NCBI GenBank assembly: GCA_021228405.1
Contig: JAJQRF010000005.1
Coordinates: forward strand, 297,565 to 361,564
Direction of reading: 5' to 3'
From: Pyrinomonadaceae bacterium
GTDB taxonomy: Bacteria; Acidobacteriota; Blastocatellia; Pyrinomonadales; Pyrinomonadaceae
Length of the DNA stretch: 64,000 nt
The position numbers and the translations under genes are program-made. Below are positions 15,749 through 23,917 of this stretch, in pieces. The stretch's first letter is position 1. The number at the start of each line of letters is the position of its first letter. The notes beneath the pieces are model-generated. The model did not search any database. It worked only from the letters and a program-made list of their open reading frames with translations, and was not told where the DNA came from.

Positions 15749-18544
15749 ATGCAAGCAGTAAAGCCACAGGAAGAAGCAATCGAAGTTCGCGGCGCACGCG
15801 TTCATAATCTAAAGAATATTTCGTTTCGTTTGCCGCTCAACAAATTAACGCTCGTGACGGGCGTTTCGGGTTCGGGCAAATCGAGTTTGGCGTTCGATAC
15901 GATCTACGCCGAAGGGCAACGTCGCTATGTCGAATCGCTGTCGGCATATGCGCGCCAGTTTCTCGAACGAATGGACAAGCCGGACGTTGACGAAATAATC
16001 GGCATCGCGCCCGCAATCGCCGTTCGTCAGAAAAATTCAACGCGAAATCCGCGCTCGACGGTAGCGACGCAAACCGAGATTTACGATTATCTGCGGCTTT
16101 TATTTGCACGAATCGGGCAAACATTCTGCTACGAATGCGGACGCGAAGTAAAAAAAGATTCGCCGGAGTCTTCGGCTGACGAAATTCTTGCCGCGCTCGC
16201 AGACGGAACGCGTTTTTACGTCCTGTTTCCGATGAACAATTTCTTTAATCCGAAAGCGAAAACACAAAACAATACGGCGGTTTTGATGAGTTTGCTCGGT
16301 CACGGATTTTCGCGGCTGTTGCGCAACGGCGTAACGATCGATCTGCAACGACCCGAAGATTATACGGAGAAGGATTTTGAAAATACTTTCGTTTTGGTCG
16401 ACCGCTTGAAAGCCGATGATTCGATCCGGCAAAGATTGGTCGATTCGCTCGAAATCTGTTTCCGCGAAAGCGGTGCGGCGATTATTCAAACGGCTGAAAT
16501 TGAGCCGAAAACGCTGAATTTTTCCGAACAATTCATCTGCAAATACGACGGAACAATTTACGAAGAACCCGAACCGCGTCTTTTCAGTTTCAATTCGCCT
16601 TTCGGCGCGTGTCCGCTTTGCCAGGGTTTCGGAAACACCATCGACATTGATTATTCGCTCGTTGTTCCGAACGAAAATCTTTCGATTGAAGACGGCGCGA
16701 TCGACCCGTTTACGCGTCCGCAATACGATTGGGCGCAAAAGGAATTGCTGAGATTTGCGCGAAATGAAGGAATCGACACGAAAGCCGCGTTTGCGGATTT
16801 GACCGACGCACAGCGAAATCTGATCTTCGACGGGAAACGCGGTTGGCGCGGGGTGCGCGGATTTTTCGATTGGCTCGAAACAAAGAAATATAAGCTTCAC
16901 GTCCGCGTTTTTATGGCAAAATATCGCGGTTACACGACTTGCCCCGAATGCAAAGGCGGACGTTTGAGAAAAGAAGCGCAGGCAATCAGGATCGACGGTC
17001 GCAACCTGCCCGAAACCGTCAATCTTTCGATAAAGGACGCGACCGTTTTCTTCAACGAACTCGAATTAAATCCCGAAAGAGAAAAAATTGCCGAAAAACT
17101 GCTGACGGAAATCCGTCGGCGGTTAAAATTTATGGTCGATGTCGGCTTGGATTATCTGACGCTTAATCGGCTGGCTTCAACGCTTTCGGGCGGCGAAGCA
17201 CAGCGCATCCAGCTGGCGACAAATCTCGGCTCCCTGCTCGTCGGCGCGCTTTACGTCTTGGACGAACCTTCGATCGGTCTGCACCCACGCGACAATACGC
17301 GTTTGGTAAAAATTCTCGAAAATCTGCGCGACATCGGCAATACGGTTCTGGTCGTCGAACACGACGAAGAAACGATGCGCTCGGCGGATCACATTCTAGA
17401 CATCGGGCTTCAGGCGGGCGAACTCGGCGGAAATCTCGTTTACGAAGGCGATTTTGTCGGATTGATCGAAAGCGATATTTCACTAACGGCAAAATATCTG
17501 CGCGGCGATCTTGAAATCAAAGTTCCGCAGAAACGAAAAACGCCGTCGAAAAGCCAAATCGAGATTGTCGGCGCAAGGGAAAATAATCTGAAAAACGTTT
17601 CGGTCGAAATTCCGCTCGAAATGCTCGTCTGCATCACGGGCGTTTCGGGTTCGGGAAAATCGACGCTCGTTCACGACATTCTTTACGCCGGAATCAAGAA
17701 AAAACGCGGCGAATGGCAGGGACACGTCGGGCATTTCAAGGAAATAAAAGGCGCGGAGTTGATCGATGATGTCGTGCTGGTCGATCAATCACCGATCGGC
17801 AGAACGCCGCGCTCGAATCCCGTCACCTACATCAAAGCATACGATGCGATCCGCGAAGTTTTCGCCGCGACCAATCAATCGAAAGCAAAAGGCTTTAACG
17901 CATCGCATTTTTCGTTCAACGTTCCCGGCGGACGTTGCGAAACGTGCCAGGGAAGCGGAACCGTCACGGTCGAAATGCAATTTCTCGCAGACGTTGAACT
18001 AACGTGCGAAGATTGTCGCGGAACGCGTTTCCGTGACGAAATTCTTGACGTAAAATATAAAGGTAAAAACATCGCCGAAGTTTTGGAATTGACCGTCCGC
18101 GAAGCGATTCTGTTCTTTAAGGACGTAAATAAACTGGTCAATAAATTAAAGGTGATCGAAGCCGTCGGACTCGGATATTTGCGGCTCGGACAATCGGCGA
18201 CGACGCTTTCGGGCGGCGAAGCGCAACGCGTCAAGCTCGCCGCGCATCTGGCGACAAAAACGAAATCCAAAACGCTTTTCATCTTTGACGAACCGACGAC
18301 GGGTTTGCATTTCGACGACATCAACAAACTGCTTGCCGCGTTTCGCGCATTGATCGACAACGGCGGAAGTTTATTAGTGATCGAACATAATCTGGACGTG
18401 ATAAAAACTGCCGACTACATCATCGATCTCGGTCCCGAAGGCGGCGCAGGCGGCGGTGAGATCGTCGCTGTCGGAACGCCCGAAGAAATCGCCAAGGTCG
18501 AAAATTCGCACACGGGAAATTACCTGAAAAGTTATTTGAGCTAG
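15749..18544 (+). CDS. uvrA: Excinuclease ABC subunit A
   Basis: 931 residues, normal for UvrA, the damage-recognition ATPase of nucleotide excision repair. It has two ABC modules: Walker A GVSGSGKSS (38-46) with signature LSGGEAQRIQLA (about 479), and Walker A GVSGSGKST (about 630) with signature LSGGEAQRVKLA (about 820). Cysteine pairs occur at about 288, 398, 730 and 752. The first zinc module is odd: where the family has a CPxC pair before EPRLFSFNSP, this protein has CKYD, so one ligand is missing or replaced by Asp. I start at the ATG at 15749; an upstream TTG adds nine non-conserved residues. Confidence 0.95.
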   Translation: MQAVKPQEEAIEVRGARVHNLKNISFRLPLNKLTLVTGVSGSGKSSLAFDTIYAEGQRRYVESLSAYARQFLERMDKPDVDEIIGIAPAIAVRQKNSTRNPRSTVATQTEIYDYLRLLFARIGQTFCYECGREVKKDSPESSADEILAALADGTRFYVLFPMNNFFNPKAKTQNNTAVLMSLLGHGFSRLLRNGVTIDLQRPEDYTEKDFENTFVLVDRLKADDSIRQRLVDSLEICFRESGAAIIQTAEIEPKTLNFSEQFICKYDGTIYEEPEPRLFSFNSPFGACPLCQGFGNTIDIDYSLVVPNENLSIEDGAIDPFTRPQYDWAQKELLRFARNEGIDTKAAFADLTDAQRNLIFDGKRGWRGVRGFFDWLETKKYKLHVRVFMAKYRGYTTCPECKGGRLRKEAQAIRIDGRNLPETVNLSIKDATVFFNELELNPEREKIAEKLLTEIRRRLKFMVDVGLDYLTLNRLASTLSGGEAQRIQLATNLGSLLVGALYVLDEPSIGLHPRDNTRLVKILENLRDIGNTVLVVEHDEETMRSADHILDIGLQAGELGGNLVYEGDFVGLIESDISLTAKYLRGDLEIKVPQKRKTPSKSQIEIVGARENNLKNVSVEIPLEMLVCITGVSGSGKSTLVHDILYAGIKKKRGEWQGHVGHFKEIKGAELIDDVVLVDQSPIGRTPRSNPVTYIKAYDAIREVFAATNQSKAKGFNASHFSFNVPGGRCETCQGSGTVTVEMQFLADVELTCEDCRGTRFRDEILDVKYKGKNIAEVLELTVREAILFFKDVNKLVNKLKVIEAVGLGYLRLGQSATTLSGGEAQRVKLAAHLATKTKSKTLFIFDEPTTGLHFDDINKLLAAFRALIDNGGSLLVIEHNLDVIKTADYIIDLGPEGGAGGGEIVAVGTPEEIAKVENSHTGNYLKSYLS

Positions 18545-18550
18545 TTTTTT

Positions 18551-18654
18551 TGCCCACGAAATACGCGAAATAAGCGAAAAATAAAGGAAAAGAAATAAAT
18601 ATAATTTGTATTTTCATTCTTTCATTTTCGTTTCTTTCGTGTATTTCGTGGGCA
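18551..18654. repeat. Long inverted repeat, CCCACGAAATACACG family (copy 3)
   Basis: TGCCCACGAAATACGCGAAA (18551-18570) pairs with 18635-18654 with one mismatch. It lies between uvrA and the aldolase-like gene and ends 18 nt before that gene's start. Confidence 0.95.
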
Positions 18655-18672
18655 CAATATTTCTTGAAACTT

Positions 18673-19794
18673 ATGAACTTAGAAACCGCCAAAACGCCGT
18701 CTTTGCTTGTTGACATTGCGCGAGTCAAAAGAAATGCCGAAAGAATTTCCGCCCGTGCGAAGGAGTTAAATGTAAATCTTCGCCCGCACGTCAAAACACA
18801 TCGTTGCGCCGAAATCGCGAAAATTCAGACCGAAAATACTTTCGGCGGAATTATGGTTTCTACTTTGTCGGAAGCGCATTTTTTTGCCGATCAAGGTTTT
18901 TCGGATATAACCTACGGCGTTCCGCTCGAACGCGGAAAATTTGCCGAAGCAGTTGAAATTTCAAAGAAAATCGAAAAGTTTTCCGTTTTGACTTGCGAAG
19001 CAGAAACGGTGAAGGCTTTGAACGAAAAAACCAAAAACGAAGACGCGAAAATCGGCGTTTTCCTAAAAGTCGATGTCGGTTATCATCGTTGCGGTGTCGA
19101 ACCGCACACACCAGAAGCTTTGGAAATTCCGCAGTTTATTGCCGATTCTACAAGTCTGAATTTTGAAGGAATCCTGACTCACGCGGGACATTCCTATCAC
19201 ACCGACACGCCCGAAAAATTGCTTGCAGTCGCGCACCAGGAAAGAGATTTGATGCGGGGTTTAGCCGACGCGCTTCGTGCTAAAGGTTTACAGGTTCCGA
19301 CAGTCAGCATCGGTTCAACGCCGACATTTTCGGCAATTGACGATCTCACGGGAATCACCGAATTTCGTTGCGGAAATTACATTTTCTTCGACGCTTTTCA
19401 GGCGGCTTTGGGAAGCTGTTCGTTTGAAGATTGCGCTTTAACGGTTCTTGCGGCGGTCGTTCATAAAGATTCGACGCGAAAGAAAATCGTTGTCGATGCC
19501 GGCGCAGTCGCCCTGTCAAAAGATCGCGGCGCGGTCGAATTTGATGCAAATTGCGGTTACGGTCGCGTCTATGATTTGGAAGGAAACGATTTGAACCTGC
19601 GCGTCGGCTCGCTTTCACAGGAACACGGCGAGATTTTCGTCGATAACGACGAAGTTTTCAAACGCTTAAAAGTCGGTTCGCGTGTTCGTATCTTAGCCAA
19701 TCATTCATGCCTGACCGCGCTTCAACATTCCCATTATCACATTCTCGACAGCGGCGAAATCGTTGATAAATGGTCAATAAATCGCGGTTGGTGA
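18673..19794 (+). CDS. D-threonine aldolase / D-serine dehydratase-like PLP enzyme
   Basis: 373 residues of the alanine-racemase-fold DSD1 family. LRPHVKTHRCAEIA carries the PLP lysine near residue 40, LKVDVGYHRCGV lies in the barrel, and the C-terminal domain has ANHSCLTALQHSHYHI with the metal-binding His and Cys (H-x-C). These enzymes cleave D-threonine or dehydrate D-serine. The sequence does not decide which. The start is the ATG at 18673; the TTG three codons upstream is less likely. Monocistronic in context. Confidence 0.85.
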   Translation: MNLETAKTPSLLVDIARVKRNAERISARAKELNVNLRPHVKTHRCAEIAKIQTENTFGGIMVSTLSEAHFFADQGFSDITYGVPLERGKFAEAVEISKKIEKFSVLTCEAETVKALNEKTKNEDAKIGVFLKVDVGYHRCGVEPHTPEALEIPQFIADSTSLNFEGILTHAGHSYHTDTPEKLLAVAHQERDLMRGLADALRAKGLQVPTVSIGSTPTFSAIDDLTGITEFRCGNYIFFDAFQAALGSCSFEDCALTVLAAVVHKDSTRKKIVVDAGAVALSKDRGAVEFDANCGYGRVYDLEGNDLNLRVGSLSQEHGEIFVDNDEVFKRLKVGSRVRILANHSCLTALQHSHYHILDSGEIVDKWSINRGW

Positions 19795-19796
19795 TT

Positions 19797-20237
19797 TTAG
19801 TTTGTATAAGATTCGCGTGTCCAATCTTGGACTCTCAAATTTGGAATTCGATCATAGTCGGAAAGATTTCTCGAAATCAATAAAGCGTTATGAGAAATTG
19901 CTATCGAAGCGATTTTCAAATCCATTGTGCCAACTTTAATTTTCCGGCTTTTCAAATCCTGAAAAATCTCTCCGTCTTTTTCATCAAATTGCACGATTGG
20001 AATAAATTTATATGTTTCTAAAAATTTTTCTAATTTCCGGTAAGCTGAAATTTGTTTTTCGATAGAGTTTGCCTTTGCGATAAAAGCCATCCAACCACGC
20101 ATTTGTTCTTCAAACGTAATGATCGTAACAGCAATTTCTTCAGGCGAAAATTCGGAAAGTTTTGCGCTCAAACGGTAAGATTCTGCACTGCCTTTTCTTT
20201 CCAGCAGACTCAAACAATCGGTATCAAGAATTATCAT
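19797..20237 (-). CDS. PIN-domain toxin (VapC type)
   Basis: 146 residues. N-terminal MIILDTDCLSLLERKG, a mid-chain acidic residue in TIITFEEQMRGW, and GTMDLKIASIAISHNALLISRNLSDYDRIPNL near the end give the acidic tetrad of PIN ribonucleases. Expected to be a VapC-like RNase toxin. Its start overlaps the stop of the upstream antitoxin candidate by 4 bp, and its 3' end faces the aldolase-like gene with a 2-nt gap. Confidence 0.85.
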   Translation of the reverse strand: MIILDTDCLSLLERKGSAESYRLSAKLSEFSPEEIAVTIITFEEQMRGWMAFIAKANSIEKQISAYRKLEKFLETYKFIPIVQFDEKDGEIFQDLKSRKIKVGTMDLKIASIAISHNALLISRNLSDYDRIPNLRVQDWTRESYTN

Positions 20238-20434
20238 TTTTCGTCTTTCTGCGCCAAACGATATTCGCGCCCTAAACGCATTGCTTCTTCATAATCGGTA
20301 TCATTCGCAAATGTTTCCGAAATCTTTTGCCACCAATTAAGCGGTTTTTGCTCGATTTCCGCCAATTTTTCCTTTAGTGTTAAAATCTCGCTTTCCAAAA
20401 GCGAAACTCTATTTTCTATTTCCGTTGTCGCCAT
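20234..20434 (-). CDS. Antitoxin candidate paired with the PIN toxin
   Basis: 66 residues from the ATG at 20432-20434, preceded by AAAGGG. The N-terminal half is a predicted coiled coil (NRVSLLESEILTLKEKLAEIEQK), and the C-terminal half (NWWQKISETFANDTDYEEAMRLGREYRLAQ) resembles toxin-wrapping tails of small antitoxins. There is no obvious DNA-binding domain. Four-base overlap with the toxin supports the pairing. Confidence 0.75.
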   Translation of the reverse strand: MATTEIENRVSLLESEILTLKEKLAEIEQKPLNWWQKISETFANDTDYEEAMRLGREYRLAQKDEK

Positions 20435-20438
20435 ATTT

Positions 20439-20927
20439 TTACCCTTTAGCAATTTTTATTACAAATTGAATTAAATCTCCAATTGGACTTTTTTGCCACA
20501 TTGTTACTAATAAATAAAATGTGTAACGAATATTTATCCATCTTGCCTTAAAAAGTTTCTTTAACTTCAATGCTTGAAAATATTCTTCTTCCCAATCGGC
20601 AACAATAGGTGTAAATACTTCTATTTGATTTTTTGTTGAATATAAAAATTCTGTTATTTTAAGTGCTTTAGAACTAATTGGAATATAAATTTTTGCTTTC
20701 TTCTTTGTATTGCTCCGCAAAAATAAAATACCAATAAATGCTAAAAAGTAAATACTAAAAATAGTAAGTCCAAACCCCACCACCCGTAAATGTGAGATAC
20801 CTAAACTGATAAATGATTGTGAGATAATTATAGCCAAAAGCCATGAAAACAGAAAAAATACTATTAGTTTAAATCGGTTGGTTATATTTTTATCTGGTTC
20901 GGATTGTCTTTTATTTTTTGCTACCAT
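20439..20927 (-). CDS. Two-TM membrane protein, partner of PadR regulator
   Basis: 162 residues from the ATG at 20925-20927, with a strong ribosome-binding site (GGGAGGGA). Two membrane segments follow a basic N-terminus (FKLIVFFLFSWLLAIII and FGLTIFSIYFLAFIGILFL). The rest is soluble and ends in a further hydrophobic stretch. Function unknown. It starts on the stop codon of the PadR gene (TAATG). PadR regulators often control an adjacent membrane protein or transporter. Base composition is more A/T-rich than the neighbours. Confidence 0.6.
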   Translation of the reverse strand: MVAKNKRQSEPDKNITNRFKLIVFFLFSWLLAIIISQSFISLGISHLRVVGFGLTIFSIYFLAFIGILFLRSNTKKKAKIYIPISSKALKITEFLYSTKNQIEVFTPIVADWEEEYFQALKLKKLFKARWINIRYTFYLLVTMWQKSPIGDLIQFVIKIAKG

Positions 20928-21244
20928 TAAATCCCTCCCAAAGCAAAATCCGAATTGAAAAATTCCAATGCCTTTAGATTTGTTTGAAAAACTCTTTCGC
21001 CCAAACCCGTTGCGCAATATTTGCGGCGCGGGATGCCGACTTCGGGCAATGGGCGCGGTTCTTCGCGGGATTCGATGTAGCCTTTGTCGCCCATTCGCTG
21101 GAGCGTGACGTAGATGGTGCCGCGTTTGAGTTCGCCTTCGGAAGATTCGACCATTTCAAGTCCGAACATTTCGCCTTTGGCGATGAGGAGTTCGAGAACC
21201 TTAAATTCTTTTCGGGAAAGTTTCGGAAATTCGTTTTCAGCCAT
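20927..21244 (-). CDS. PadR-family transcriptional regulator
   Basis: 105 residues with a winged-helix core: FKVLELLIAKGEMFGLEMVE, then ELKRGTIYVTLQRMGDKGYIESREE, the PadR recognition helix and wing, then RKYCATGLGERVFQ. It is expected to bind DNA as a dimer and repress its own promoter. A palindrome overlapping the predicted -10 lies just upstream. It forms an operon with the two-TM protein, and perhaps with the toxin pair below. Confidence 0.85.
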   Translation of the reverse strand: MAENEFPKLSRKEFKVLELLIAKGEMFGLEMVESSEGELKRGTIYVTLQRMGDKGYIESREEPRPLPEVGIPRRKYCATGLGERVFQTNLKALEFFNSDFALGGI

Positions 21245-21259
21245 AAATTAACCACTCTT

Positions 21260-21293
21260 ACAAAATGTATTGTCGAGTCTTACTTTATGTCAG
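21260..21293 (-). promoter_or_regulatory. Candidate PadR promoter and operator
   Basis: Minus-strand CTGACA (21293-21288) and TACATT about 18 nt on make a plausible -35/-10 pair. ACAA-TACATT-TTGT (21273-21260) is an inverted repeat over the -10, as expected for autoregulation. Confidence 0.4.
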
Positions 21294-21334
21294 CCGAGTT
21301 TGTTTGTCAAGATTTTTTTTAATAATAGGTGGAA

Positions 21335-21390
21335 AAACTCAAACAGAAGGAGAATTTTTATCCGCTCCATCATCTGCTTGAGTTTTTTTT
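21335..21390 (-). terminator. Hairpin terminator, probably bidirectional
   Basis: AAACTCAAACAG and CTGCTTGAGTTT pair with one mismatch around a long loop, with T runs on both strands. It ends the DUF2695 transcript. Confidence 0.75.
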
Positions 21391-21411
21391 GATTTTTCCT
21401 TTTGGAAGTTT

Positions 21412-21741
21412 TTAGTTTTCGGAAATTTCTTCCGTATCTTCACGATCAAAGGCTTTGCGCCATTCGGGTGTGATTTCTTTCAGCACTTTACAATCGCAGA
21501 AACCGCCGTTTTGCTGTAACCACGACGAAACTTTCGGAAAATCGAGGCGGTTTTCCATAATGAACTGCATCGAAAATCGCAAACTGTGGTTGCAAGCTTC
21601 TTTTTCGAGCTTTTCTTCCAAAAAATCGAACAAATCTTCGATGTCGTATTGTCCGGCGGGCAGACGTTTGAGAAAAGCTTCGAGTTCTTCGCCGCTCAAC
21701 TGCGCCAGATTTTCTACTTCTCTTTTTCTTAGAATGGGCAT
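21412..21741 (-). CDS. DUF2695-like protein
   Basis: 109 residues. The core CNHSLRFSMQFIMENRLDFPKVSSWLQQNGGFCDCKVL matches the DUF2695 pattern (Cys-Asp/Asn-His at the start, GGxCDCEVL at the end), whose Cys and His residues may bind metal. An N-terminal acidic helix (SGEELEAFLKRLPAGQYDIEDLFDFL) precedes it. Function unknown. Confidence 0.65.
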   Translation of the reverse strand: MPILRKREVENLAQLSGEELEAFLKRLPAGQYDIEDLFDFLEEKLEKEACNHSLRFSMQFIMENRLDFPKVSSWLQQNGGFCDCKVLKEITPEWRKAFDREDTEEISEN

Positions 21742-21803
21742 AAAAATAATGATTTATTCACAGATTAACACAAACAGACGCAAATAAGAATATAATGTGA
21801 TTT

Positions 21804-21924
21804 TGCCCACGAAATACACGAAAAGAACGAAAAATAAAAAGGAAAATTGCCCGCCCATAAACGCGAAAAAAAACAAATGAATGTATCTTTCTTTTTTTCG
21901 TTTCTTTCGTGTATTTCGCGGGTA
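21804..21924. repeat. Long inverted repeat, CCCACGAAATACACG family (copy 4)
   Basis: TGCCCACGAAATACACGAAA (21804-21823) pairs with 21905-21924 with two mismatches. The centre is longer (81 nt) and includes a second partial word (TTGCCCGCCCATAAACGCGAA), as if an extra half-element had inserted. Confidence 0.93.
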
Positions 21925-21934
21925 AATCTCTTCC

Positions 21935-22300
21935 TTAGTTTTCAATCTCCGCGTTTTTGCCTAAAACGAATTCGATCAAACCGTAAAAGGCGAATAAGAT
22001 TGCGATGCTGACGGCGGTGCAGGGCAGAATGAAAACTTTGAACATCGTCCAGAAAACCTTTGTTCCGAGTTCGTAGGAAACGCTCGGCGACGTATAGCAA
22101 AGATAAACGCCCTGCAAATTTTGATAGACCATTTTTCCTTCACAGACGAAACTTCCCGCCCAATTCGGAAAGACGACGGGAACGAAAAACGCGCACATCA
22201 CCGTGAAAAACACGCCGATAAAAACTCCGAATCCGAGCGAAAAAAGCGTGACGGTCAGCAATTTCTGCTTAAAACTCTTTTCTTTTTTAACTTCCTTCAT
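21935..22300 (-). CDS. Small two-TM membrane protein
   Basis: 121 residues. There is a basic N-terminus, TM1 (LLTVTLFSLGFGVFIGVFF and on), a loop with two cysteines (FVCEGKMVYQNLQGVYLCYTS) and TM2 (VFILPCTAVSIAILFAFYGLI). Function unknown. It overlaps the end of the MFS transporter gene by 14 bp, so it is probably translated from the same message. Confidence 0.6.
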   Translation of the reverse strand: MKEVKKEKSFKQKLLTVTLFSLGFGVFIGVFFTVMCAFFVPVVFPNWAGSFVCEGKMVYQNLQGVYLCYTSPSVSYELGTKVFWTMFKVFILPCTAVSIAILFAFYGLIEFVLGKNAEIEN

Positions 22301-23537
22301 TCAATTTTTCCTCTAATAATTTCCGCTTCAAGCCTTCGCGCCCGTCGTATCTGATAAATTCGGGCAAAAGCAACGCCAAAGCGATCGTTCCGGCGACGGT
22401 CAGAATTCCGCCGAAAATAATGGAGGTTTTCACGCTGAAAAAATGCGCGACGATTCCCGCTTCCGCATCGCCGAGCATCGGTCCCGTCAGAAAACTTATC
22501 ATTTCGATGCCCGCCAGTCTTCCGCGCAAGTGATTGGGAATCGTTTGATTCCAGACCGTTCCGCGAAAAATACCGGAGATCATATCGAAAAATCCGGCGA
22601 TGCCGAGAAATAAAAGCCCGACGTATAAATTTGTCGAAAACCCGAAAAAGATGATCGCAATTCCCCATAAACCCGCCGCGATCGTGATTGCCAAGCCGTG
22701 TTTGTGGACGTATTTCGCCCAACCCGACGTAAAGGTTGCGATCAGTGCGCCGCCCGCGATGGCGGCAAAGAAAAAGCCGACCGATTTCGCGTTGAACGTC
22801 ACGGCGAGCGCGGGAAACAGGGCTTTCGGCATCCCGAACAGCATCGCGTTGATGTCGATCAGATACGTTCCGAGCAATTCTTTGCGGCTCATCGCGTAAT
22901 CGAAACCGCGTTTGATGGATTCAAACGAAACGTCGTCGGCATTTTCGGGCGGCGGCACGGCTTTTATCAGCCAAACCGCGCCGAGCGATGCCGTGAAAGT
23001 TGCCAAATCTATCGCATAAGCCGTTTTCGCGCCGAATTGCGCGGCGATCAAACCGCCCAAGATCGGGCTGATGATCGCGCCGATGTTGAAACGAATCGAA
23101 TTCAGCGCGGCAACCGCCGTCATATATTCGGGAGGAACGATCTTCGGAATCAACGCCTCGAACGACGGTCTTTGCAGTCCTGCAAGTCCTGCGTGAAGCG
23201 CAACGACAACGAATAAAACCCAAACTTTCGGTTGCGGCAAAAGCGCGTTTCCCAGCAGGATTGCGGTCGTGATAGTTTGCCCGATTTCCGTCAGACGCAG
23301 GATTTTTCGGCGGTCGAGCGCGTCCGCCAACGCGCCGCCGAGAAATGCCAGCCCGAACATCGGCACGAACTCCGCAATGCCGAGCAGACCGACGTAAAGG
23401 TTCGAGCCGGTCAGCTGATACATCTGCACCGGCACGACCACAAACGTCATCATCGTGCCGAAAAATGAGATCAACTGACCGAAAAAAAGCAGACGGTAAT
23501 CCCGCGAAATCCGTAGAGGCGTAATGTCCAGAAGCAT
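22287..23537 (-). CDS. MFS transporter (EntS-like, MFS_3 type)
   Basis: 416 residues with about twelve membrane segments. The N-terminal RDYRLLFFGQLISFFGTMMTFVVVPVQMYQLTGS, the A-motif-like GGALADALDRRKILRLTE and the GLAGLQRPSFEALIPKIVP loop are typical of the enterobactin-exporter-like MFS_3 group. It is likely a proton-driven exporter of a small hydrophobic or siderophore-like molecule; the substrate is not evident. Upstream lies the 20/21-bp repeat array. The small two-TM gene follows with overlap. Confidence 0.85.
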   Translation of the reverse strand: MLLDITPLRISRDYRLLFFGQLISFFGTMMTFVVVPVQMYQLTGSNLYVGLLGIAEFVPMFGLAFLGGALADALDRRKILRLTEIGQTITTAILLGNALLPQPKVWVLFVVVALHAGLAGLQRPSFEALIPKIVPPEYMTAVAALNSIRFNIGAIISPILGGLIAAQFGAKTAYAIDLATFTASLGAVWLIKAVPPPENADDVSFESIKRGFDYAMSRKELLGTYLIDINAMLFGMPKALFPALAVTFNAKSVGFFFAAIAGGALIATFTSGWAKYVHKHGLAITIAAGLWGIAIIFFGFSTNLYVGLLFLGIAGFFDMISGIFRGTVWNQTIPNHLRGRLAGIEMISFLTGPMLGDAEAGIVAHFFSVKTSIIFGGILTVAGTIALALLLPEFIRYDGREGLKRKLLEEKLNEGS

Positions 23538-23652
23538 AAATTACAACTGCTTTTTATTGTATCGTAAAAAAGAATTGCAGACACGAGAGGCAAATTTCAA
23601 TTTTTCAAAATGAAACGAAGCTTTCAGCGGGCAGAGTTTTGCATAAAATGCG

Positions 23653-23894
23653 TGAAAGATGCAGTTATCAGATGAAAGATGCAAAAAACACGTGAAAGAT
23701 GCAATTATCAGATGAAAGTTGCTCATATCACTTGAAAGATACTCATATCACCGTGAAAGTTGCTCATATCAGATGAAAGTTGCTCATATCATCGTGAAAG
23801 TTGCTCATATCACGTGAAAGTTGCTCATATCGGCGTGAAAGATGCTCATAACAGATGAAAGATCGGCTTATCAACGCGAAAGATGCTCATATCA
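23653..23894 (-). repeat. Tandem array, 20-21-bp period, twelve units
   Basis: Twelve units on the plus strand begin TGAAAG (the last CGAAAG), with core TGAAAGWTGCTCATATCA followed by a variable 2-3-nt linker (GA, CG, CT, CCG, TCG, GCG, ACG). Units start at 23653 and every 20 or 21 bp to 23877. The mixed spacing means it cannot be a coding repeat. It fills the spacer between the polytopic membrane protein stop (23918) and the MFS start (23537). Confidence 0.95.
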
Positions 23895-23917
23895 AAATCT
23901 TTCGCCGATATTTCCTT

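Noticed and set aside
11060..21930. Insertion sequence behind the CCCACGAAATACACG inverted repeats
   Set aside because: The enclosed 45-81 nt have no coding capacity and no transposase gene lies in the window.
23653..23894. CRISPR array
   Set aside because: Repeats are 18 nt with only 2-3-nt linkers. There are no spacers of usable length and no cas genes nearby.
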